In this document: positions 58,882 through 64,000 of the stretch, piece after piece
How positions within the stretch are numbered: the stretch's first letter is position 1
Layout: every line of letters starts with the position of its first letter
DNA from: Pedobacter ureilyticus
GTDB taxonomy: Bacteria > Bacteroidota > Bacteroidia > Sphingobacteriales > Sphingobacteriaceae
Assembly (NCBI RefSeq): GCF_005925345.1
Contig: NZ_SSHJ01000004.1
Location: 186,001-250,000 of the forward strand
Direction of reading: 5' to 3'
DNA length: 64,000 bases
Made by a program: the position numbers and the translations under genes
The notes under the pieces: model-generated
The model's database searches: none
Seen by the model: the letters and a program-made list of their open reading frames with translations, nothing else
Told to the model about the DNA's origin: nothing

Positions 58882-60975
58882 ATGAGAAAAATTTTACTCT
58901 TTTCAGCTATTTTTTTACTGCAAATTACCGCATTTTCACAAAACCCTAAAAGAGAAGTTAGGGCAGCTTGGATCACCACACACCTCAGCCTAGATTGGCC
59001 CGCACCAGCAGATGCCATCGCAACCAAGCAAACAAAGTTGCTCGCCATTCTAGACAACCTAAAAGGACTGGGTATTAATACTATTTATTTTCAAGTTAGG
59101 AGTGTTGCAGATGCTTTTTACCCGAGCACTATAGTACCTTGGTCCAACCGATTAACGGGCACCTATGGCGCCGACCCAGGATGGGACCCACTCGCTTTTG
59201 CCGTAAACGCATGTCATGAACGTGGCATGGAGATACACGCATGGTTAAACCCTTATAGAGCCGCTACAGACGAGCCCCTTATCAATAGTTATAGCGCTAC
59301 TCATAAAGCAAAAACAAATCCAGAATGGTTACTAGAGCAGGTTTCTGGATCTGTAAAACTAAAGTATTTCAATCCAGCCCTAGCTGCAGTTAGAAACCAC
59401 ATTAATGATGTAGTTTCTGAATTAGTGTCTAATTATGATTTAGATGGCATTCACTTTGACGACTACTTTTACTACTCTGGTATCGGAACTCAAGACGCAA
59501 GCAATTTTTCTTCCGATCCGCGTGGATTTTCCAATATTAATGATTGGCGAAGAGACAATGTTACACTATTAATTCAACAACTGAGCACGTCTATTAAGAC
59601 GTTAAAACCTTGGGTTAAATTTGGCATCTCACCGTCGGGTATATACAGAAATTTTACTGTTCCAGGTTCAAGTCCATCTGTTACTACTACGGGTTCGGAG
59701 CATTATACTACCCAATATGCCGATACTAAGAAGTGGATGGAAGAAAGTTTGATAGATTATTTGGCACCGCAAGTTTATTGGGCATTTAGTCAGGTTAGCG
59801 GTAACGCCAAATTTAATTATGTTACCGATTACTGGAACCGTCAAAATTTTACAAGACATTTAATTATTGGCCTTGCTACTTATCGAACCAACGATGGCAC
59901 CGGTTCTCAGTATACTGCAGATGAAATCAAAAATCAACTTAATTATTTAAGGGCCAATACACCAAATGTTTTGGGAGCTGCACATTTTAGAGCGGCGCAT
60001 ACAATAATAAGCTCTACTGCAACCAAACCTACTATGGAATATGTTAGAGATAACCAATACAGCACTCCTGCAATTATTCCAGCAATGACTTGGATTGATG
60101 CCGTTGCCCCAGCAGAACCTACCAATCTAACACCAAGCTTGGTTGCTGGCAAAACACAACTAACTTGGACGGCTCCAGCAAGTACTACAGATGAGCTGCA
60201 AAAAGTAGTGAGATACGCTGTTTACCGTGCTACAACGCCAACCATAGATTATAATAGTTCGGCAAACTTAATTGCCATCTTACCGAGTACCGCTGTTACC
60301 TATACTGATAATGCGGTAACGCCAGGTACTGGCACTTCTTATTATTACGCAGTAGCCTCTTTAGACCGTATGAGTAACGAAAGCATAGCTAGTAATGTGG
60401 TGCCAGATGCCGTTACTCTTCCTGTTAAGTTAATTAACTTTGCTGCTAAAAAGGATAACAACAGGGTAAAAATTGAATGGGCTACCGCAAACGAAACCAA
60501 TAGTGATTATTTTTTGGTTGAGAAAGCCGGAGCTGATGGTGTTTTTAGCTATTTGGATAAGCAAAACTCCAGTTCACAAAATTCGACCACTGTTAAAAAC
60601 TATGTAACTTTTGACATCAATCCGTTTAATGGAGTAAACTATTATAGGCTAACTCAGTTCGATAAAAATGGCGACGTATCTAAACCAGAATTTACTTCGG
60701 TAGAGTTTAACGAATTGATTATTGTAAGTGCCAAAGCTTTTCCAAATCCAACTCAGAAAGAAATCAATTTCAGTTTAGAGAATTTTCAAGGTAAATCGAT
60801 TAAAACAAAGTTGATCAACTTGTACGGACAGTTGGTGCATGAAGAAGAATTTAGCACACAAACGGGCACTGGCAAATATCAACTTAGTTTAAGAAATGAT
60901 TTGCCTAAAGGACAGTATATTTTAACCTTATCAGATCAAACGTTCAAGAAAAATATTAAACTAATTGTGCTATAA
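58882..60975 (+). CDS. GHL10-type glycosyl hydrolase with T9SS sorting domain
   Basis: 697 residues. The signal peptide (1-19) is followed by a TIM-barrel of the DUF187/GHL10 group: R-E-V-R-A-A-W-I-T-T (24-33), L-G-I-N-T-I-Y-F-Q-V-R (60-70), G-M-E-I-H-A-W-L-N-P-Y-R (114-125), L-D-G-I-H-F-D-D-Y-F-Y (190-200) and L-A-P-Q-V-Y-W (292-298). A fibronectin-III-like domain follows (about 405-510), then a beta-sandwich and a T9SS type A sorting domain (about 612-697; F-P-N-P-T, then L-P-K-G-Q-Y-I-L-T-L). It would be secreted and act on a glycan, perhaps peptidoglycan-derived; the substrate is not known. Confidence 0.93.
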   Translation: MRKILLFSAIFLLQITAFSQNPKREVRAAWITTHLSLDWPAPADAIATKQTKLLAILDNLKGLGINTIYFQVRSVADAFYPSTIVPWSNRLTGTYGADPGWDPLAFAVNACHERGMEIHAWLNPYRAATDEPLINSYSATHKAKTNPEWLLEQVSGSVKLKYFNPALAAVRNHINDVVSELVSNYDLDGIHFDDYFYYSGIGTQDASNFSSDPRGFSNINDWRRDNVTLLIQQLSTSIKTLKPWVKFGISPSGIYRNFTVPGSSPSVTTTGSEHYTTQYADTKKWMEESLIDYLAPQVYWAFSQVSGNAKFNYVTDYWNRQNFTRHLIIGLATYRTNDGTGSQYTADEIKNQLNYLRANTPNVLGAAHFRAAHTIISSTATKPTMEYVRDNQYSTPAIIPAMTWIDAVAPAEPTNLTPSLVAGKTQLTWTAPASTTDELQKVVRYAVYRATTPTIDYNSSANLIAILPSTAVTYTDNAVTPGTGTSYYYAVASLDRMSNESIASNVVPDAVTLPVKLINFAAKKDNNRVKIEWATANETNSDYFLVEKAGADGVFSYLDKQNSSSQNSTTVKNYVTFDINPFNGVNYYRLTQFDKNGDVSKPEFTSVEFNELIIVSAKAFPNPTQKEINFSLENFQGKSIKTKLINLYGQLVHEEEFSTQTGTGKYQLSLRNDLPKGQYILTLSDQTFKKNIKLIVL

Positions 60976-61105
60976 GGTAGATTTTTAGACTTGCGAAGTT
61001 TTTTAATGAGCAACCTGTGCCAGTTTATTGGTGGTCCTCAACTTTACCATTTTAAAGAAATAAAAAAAGCAAAGTTGAACTTCGTAAGTCTTCCATAAAA
61101 CAAAA

Positions 61106-61236
61106 AGAAGCTGTCTCAAAAGTCACTCGTCATCTCGAACGCTAGAGAGAGATCCCCACAGAAGTACTTCTGAAAAAGATTTCTCCTCCTTCGATCGTCG
61201 AAATGACGGCATTATTTCACTTTTGATACAGCCTCT
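61106..61236. repeat. Nested inverted repeat, copy 2
   Basis: The outer arms AGAAGCTGTCTCAAAAGT (from 61106) and ACTTTTGATACAGCCTCT (61219-61236) pair with a few mismatches. Inside are CGTCATCTCGAAC and TCGTCGAAATGACGGCAT, like the REP-like family. Same layout as 204-307. Confidence 0.75.
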
Positions 61237-61240
61237 TTCA

Positions 61241-61798
61241 CTATCTCTTTTTGTTTTGTCTAGGAAATTTCATCTTGTAATCGCCCCTAATTTCCCCTTT
61301 AGAAATTTTATCTAGTTTGCTTTTGATGAGTTGCTTGCGCAGTAGATTTATTTTCTCGGTAAACAGTTTTCCTTCAATATGGTCGTATTCGTGCTGTATT
61401 ACCCTAGCTGCGAAGCCAGAAACTTGTTCTTCGTGCTTTTGCCAGTCTTCGTCGTAATAACTAATCAATACATTTGGCTTGCGAAAAACCTCTTCCCTAA
61501 TTTCTGGAATACTTAAACAACCTTCGGTAAAACCCCAAGGTTCACCGGTTTCTTCTAAAATTTGAGCATTGATAAACACTTTCTTGTAACGCGGCTCGTC
61601 ATCGTTATCACCAGTATCAACTACAAATAAACGAATTGGCAGGCCCACTTGTGGTGCCGCTAAACCTACACCACTGGCATTGTACATGGTTTCCCACATA
61701 TTTGCTATCAATTCATTCAGGTTCGGATAGTTTTCGTCTATAGGTGTACAAACTTTTTTTAATACCGGATCGCCATAGGCTACAATTGAAAGTTTCAT
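61241..61798 (-). CDS. def: Peptide deformylase
   Basis: 185 residues. It removes the formyl group from nascent proteins. The three family motifs are present: G-V-G-L-A-A-P-Q-V-G (about 43-52), E-G-C-L-S-I-P (about 96-102, with metal-binding Cys) and Q-H-E-Y-D-H-I-E-G (about 139-147, both metal His and catalytic Glu). Length is normal. A palindromic repeat sits just downstream. The M16 peptidase gene ends 127 bp upstream on the same strand. Confidence 0.97.
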   Translation of the reverse strand: MKLSIVAYGDPVLKKVCTPIDENYPNLNELIANMWETMYNASGVGLAAPQVGLPIRLFVVDTGDNDDEPRYKKVFINAQILEETGEPWGFTEGCLSIPEIREEVFRKPNVLISYYDEDWQKHEEQVSGFAARVIQHEYDHIEGKLFTEKINLLRKQLIKSKLDKISKGEIRGDYKMKFPRQNKKR

Positions 61799-61924
61799 TG
61801 GTGTTTTTTGTTTTTTCTAATAACTGATGAGTAACTATCTCCTCTTAAAGGATAAAATCATCAAGCTTAATGCTACAAAGGTACAAAATTAAGGTTTAAG
61901 GTAAAAGGTGTAGGGTTTAAGGAG

Positions 61925-63154
61925 CTAATCTACCGGATTAAATAGCAGGCTTGTCCATTTACTTTCGTCAAAAACCTCGTTAATAATTTGAGACATATCC
62001 TTAACGCTTACTTGTCTTATTTTTTGAAATACGGTCTCCAAACTATCTATATGGTTATAATCTAACAGACTTTTGGCCATGGCTATAATTAGGCCAATTC
62101 TATTTTCTTCGCCAAGCGCAATTTGGCCAATAAATTTGTTTTGCGCTTTGTGCAGTTGTACTTCTGTTAAAGGTTTTTGCTTTAGCTTATTCATCTCCTT
62201 GCGGATCAATTGCATGGCTTTTTCAGATTTTTCCTTATCTGTGCCAAAGTAAATGGCAAAGATACCCGTATCAGAAAGTGGGCTATAGGCAGACTCTATA
62301 GTGTAAGCGATACCATATTTTTCCCGAAGTTGAAGGTTTAGGGTAGAACTCATTCCATTGCCGCCAAATAAATTGTTTAGCAACAGTAACCCGGTTTTAT
62401 ACGGATGGTACAGCGAATAGGTTTGCGTACCCATCATACAATGGCTTTGTGCAATCTGCTTATCTACAATTTGGTGTAATGAAGGATTAGCAAGAGGCGC
62501 AATTCGGTTAACTGAGCTTGTATTTTCGGGTACATTGGCAAAGTACTTCTCTCCAATTTTAGCCAGTTTTTTTAATGTGTAGTTGCCAATAACCGCTATA
62601 ATAATTTGGTCGGTACGATAGTTCGTTTTGATAAAGGAATGGATGTCGGTTTTGGACAAATTGCTAACCGTTTCCGGAGTTCCCAATATATTTCTGCCAA
62701 ACGAATGCCCTCTAAAAAGAAGGTCTTCAAAATCATCATTAATGGCTTCTTCTGGTTGGTCTAAATAAGAAGAGATCTCGTCTAAAACTACGCCTTTTTC
62801 TTTTTCCATTTCGTCTTCTGGGAAAGTGGAGTGGAAAACGATATCGTTAAAGAGCTCCAGTGTTCTATCCAAATAAGGATGGAGAAATGAAGCATGAATG
62901 CAAGTATATTCTTTAGTGGTATAGGCATTTAGGTCGGCGCCCACACTTTCTAGCCGATTTAAAATTTGCGTTGTTGAACGCTTTTCGGTGCGTTTAAAAA
63001 TTAGATGTTCTATAAAATGCGCCAAGCCCATTTGCGCATCTTCTTCGTCGCGAGAACCGGCATTTACTAAAATACAAGCGTGAGAAATTGCCGATGCAGC
63101 CGGAACATGCAATATGCGTATGCCGTTTTTAAGTGTATGTACGTTGTACTCCAT
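61925..63154 (-). CDS. M16-family zinc metallopeptidase
   Basis: 409 residues, single-chain M16B-type. The inverted zinc motif is H-F-I-E-H (His46, Glu49, His50), and the third ligand is a Glu in V-V-L-D-E-I-S-S-Y (about 126-134). The first domain is thus active. The second (about 220-400) shows the usual R/Y-type segment L-R-E-K-Y-G-I-A-Y. No signal peptide is seen, so a cytoplasmic peptidase is likely. Relatives process peptides or protein presequences. It is followed by def on the same strand. Confidence 0.94.
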   Translation of the reverse strand: MEYNVHTLKNGIRILHVPAASAISHACILVNAGSRDEEDAQMGLAHFIEHLIFKRTEKRSTTQILNRLESVGADLNAYTTKEYTCIHASFLHPYLDRTLELFNDIVFHSTFPEDEMEKEKGVVLDEISSYLDQPEEAINDDFEDLLFRGHSFGRNILGTPETVSNLSKTDIHSFIKTNYRTDQIIIAVIGNYTLKKLAKIGEKYFANVPENTSSVNRIAPLANPSLHQIVDKQIAQSHCMMGTQTYSLYHPYKTGLLLLNNLFGGNGMSSTLNLQLREKYGIAYTIESAYSPLSDTGIFAIYFGTDKEKSEKAMQLIRKEMNKLKQKPLTEVQLHKAQNKFIGQIALGEENRIGLIIAMAKSLLDYNHIDSLETVFQKIRQVSVKDMSQIINEVFDESKWTSLLFNPVD

Positions 63155-63242
63155 TGAAGCGCCAAAGATACGTATTGTTTTATTGTTAAAACGTTGAAAT
63201 AATGTAAGGTTATGAAGATTTGAGCACTAAAATAATTTGTAT

Positions 63243-63470
63243 TTACTTTTTCATAAACCGCTCAATGATACTGCCAAGATCTTCTACTTCGTCATTTTCT
63301 TCAATCACAGGCTCGTCGGTTTTATAATCAATGCGCACCCATTTTTTACCTCTAAGTTTGGTAATGAGCAGGTATTCTTCTCCCATTTTAAAAATGGTAA
63401 AGGTGTTGTCCTCTTCTGCAACCACCTCGTAAATTTCTCCGCGAAGTTTAAAGTGAAACGATTCGTCCAT
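63243..63470 (-). CDS. Small acidic paralogue, copy 2
   Basis: 75 residues from the ATG at 63470; an upstream extension is very basic and overlaps the neighbour gene, so it is unlikely. The sequence aligns with the product encoded just upstream: F-T-I-F-K-M-G-E-E-Y-L matches Y-T-I-Y-K-N-G-K-E-Y-L, and W-V-R-I-D-Y-K-T matches W-I-K-F-D-G-E-T. Only 1 bp separates the two genes. Predicted beta-rich with a helical C-terminus. No named family recognised; function unknown. Confidence 0.75.
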   Translation of the reverse strand: MDESFHFKLRGEIYEVVAEEDNTFTIFKMGEEYLLITKLRGKKWVRIDYKTDEPVIEENDEVEDLGSIIERFMKK

Positions 63471-63471
63471 C

Positions 63472-63729
63472 TTAATTCTCCTCCTCGTCTTCTTCCTCTT
63501 CTTCAGGTTCCTCTTTGTAAGCCTCAATTAGCTTGCCTAAGGTATTCACTTCTTCATCAATCTCAAAAATAGGCGTTCCTGTTTCGCCGTCAAATTTAAT
63601 CCATTGTTCGCCATCATCTTTTTGTATCTGAAGATATTCTTTGCCATTTTTATAAATGGTGTAAGTCTCGTTTCCCTCTGGAAAAACTGCGTAATTAATG
63701 TTGTTAAGTTCTAAATCAAAAGGTTGCAT
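63472..63729 (-). CDS. Small acidic paralogue, copy 1
   Basis: 85 residues, homologous to the following gene product (see entry at 63243). It has the same beta-rich core and T-L-G-K-L-I-E-A-Y helix, then a tail of Glu and Asp (E-E-P-E-E-E-E-E-D-E-E-E-N). It starts 38 bp after the SNF2-type helicase stop, so the three genes could be one transcript. The acidic tail may mimic nucleic acid, but that is speculation. Confidence 0.8.
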   Translation of the reverse strand: MQPFDLELNNINYAVFPEGNETYTIYKNGKEYLQIQKDDGEQWIKFDGETGTPIFEIDEEVNTLGKLIEAYKEEPEEEEEDEEEN

Positions 63730-63767
63730 GATAAGTTGTATGTTATAAGTAATAAGTTTTACGAGGT

Positions 63768-64000
63768 TTACGCCAAAAGGTCTCTAATATCGTCTTTACT
63801 TAAAGATTTAAAGAAACTCTCTTCCGTAGTAATTAACGAACTCGCCAATGATTTTTTACGGCGCTGCAAAGCCAAAATCTTCTCTTCTACGGTATCTTTA
63901 GAAATAAATTTATAGATAAAAACCTTCTTTTCTTGTCCAATACGGTGGGTACGGTCAATGGCCTGCTGCTCAATGGCTGGGTTCCACCACGGGTCGAGGA
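63768..64000 (-). CDS. SNF2-family DEAD/DEAH helicase, C-terminal end (partial)
   Basis: The frame runs off the right edge; 77 codons are seen. They read [21 protein letters not shown] in the visible start region, which is helicase motifs V-VI of SNF2/RapA-like ATPases, then [16 protein letters not shown]. It ends R-D-L-L-A and TAA. It would remodel or translocate along DNA-protein complexes. The N-terminal parts lie outside the window. Confidence 0.93.
   Translation of the reverse strand, partial: LDPWWNPAIEQQAIDRTHRIGQEKKVFIYKFISKDTVEEKILALQRRKKSLASSLITTEESFFKSLSKDDIRDLLA

Overview
The window is a stretch of Bacteroidota chromosome, most like family Sphingobacteriaceae (Pedobacter-type). 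Evidence: type IX secretion (T9SS) C-terminal sorting domains on two proteins, a GLPGLI-family protein, a DUF6794 protein, RprXY-like signalling, promoters with the Bacteroidota -7 box TAnnTTTG, few Shine-Dalgarno sequences, low GC, and housekeeping variants typical of the phylum (CarB without its C-terminal allosteric domain, Mrp without its CxxC). No rRNA, tRNA, CRISPR array, insertion sequence or prophage was seen.

Layout. 1-4.1 kb: end of a T9SS cargo gene, a DegP/HtrA protease, dapF, and an AT-rich orphan with a HEPN-like R-x4-H motif. 4.3-10.8 kb: a TetR-regulated tripartite RND efflux operon with a candidate operator. 11-21 kb: a PIF1-like helicase with a C-terminal HTH, an outer-membrane beta-barrel/GLPGLI pair, a DUF6794 protein, an RprXY-like two-component system and a DUF3127 protein with an SSB-like tip. 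21-25.7 kb: a THUMP RNA methyltransferase, a small XRE regulator, an HD hydrolase and the radical-SAM/TIGR03915 putative DNA-repair pair. 25.8-29 kb: a PhoR-like kinase, a PhoU-like (DUF47) protein and a Pit phosphate transporter, with 11-bp-periodic TTAACA repeats upstream of both the kinase and the DUF47-pit pair. 29.2-32.3 kb: pnuC plus an NR-kinase-like protein, an unusual intergenic region (perfect 21-bp inverted repeat, orphan branched-chain leader-like peptide) and a sorbosone-dehydrogenase-like lipoprotein. 32.5-39.8 kb: carB, LemA/DUF3137, a 163-bp tandem repeat and prfC. 39.9-47.1 kb: a very large membrane histidine kinase translationally coupled to a large outer-membrane protein. 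47.2-53.4 kb: fabD, queD-folE, a phosphatidylserine decarboxylase, hpt, and a glycosyltransferase-51 protein with an AsmA-like N-terminus. 53.6-61 kb: mrp/nifU iron-sulfur carriers, two small envelope proteins, an ECF sigma/membrane HEAT/DUF4097 operon and a T9SS-secreted GHL10 hydrolase. 61.2-64 kb: def, an M16 peptidase, two tandem acidic paralogues and the end of a SNF2 helicase.

The intergenic DNA is rich in palindromes: a REP-like family with arms CGTCATTTCGA, three copies of an 18-bp perfect palindrome TCCCGATAGCTATCGGGA, and two copies of a nested element bounded by GAGGCTGCCTCAAAAG-type repeats. The best candidates for undescribed biology are the orphan branched-chain leader-like peptide, the Pho-box-like repeats, the kinase/outer-membrane-protein pair, the HEPN-like orphan, and the DUF3127 protein with an SSB-like tail. 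All functional calls are from reading the sequence; no database search was run.
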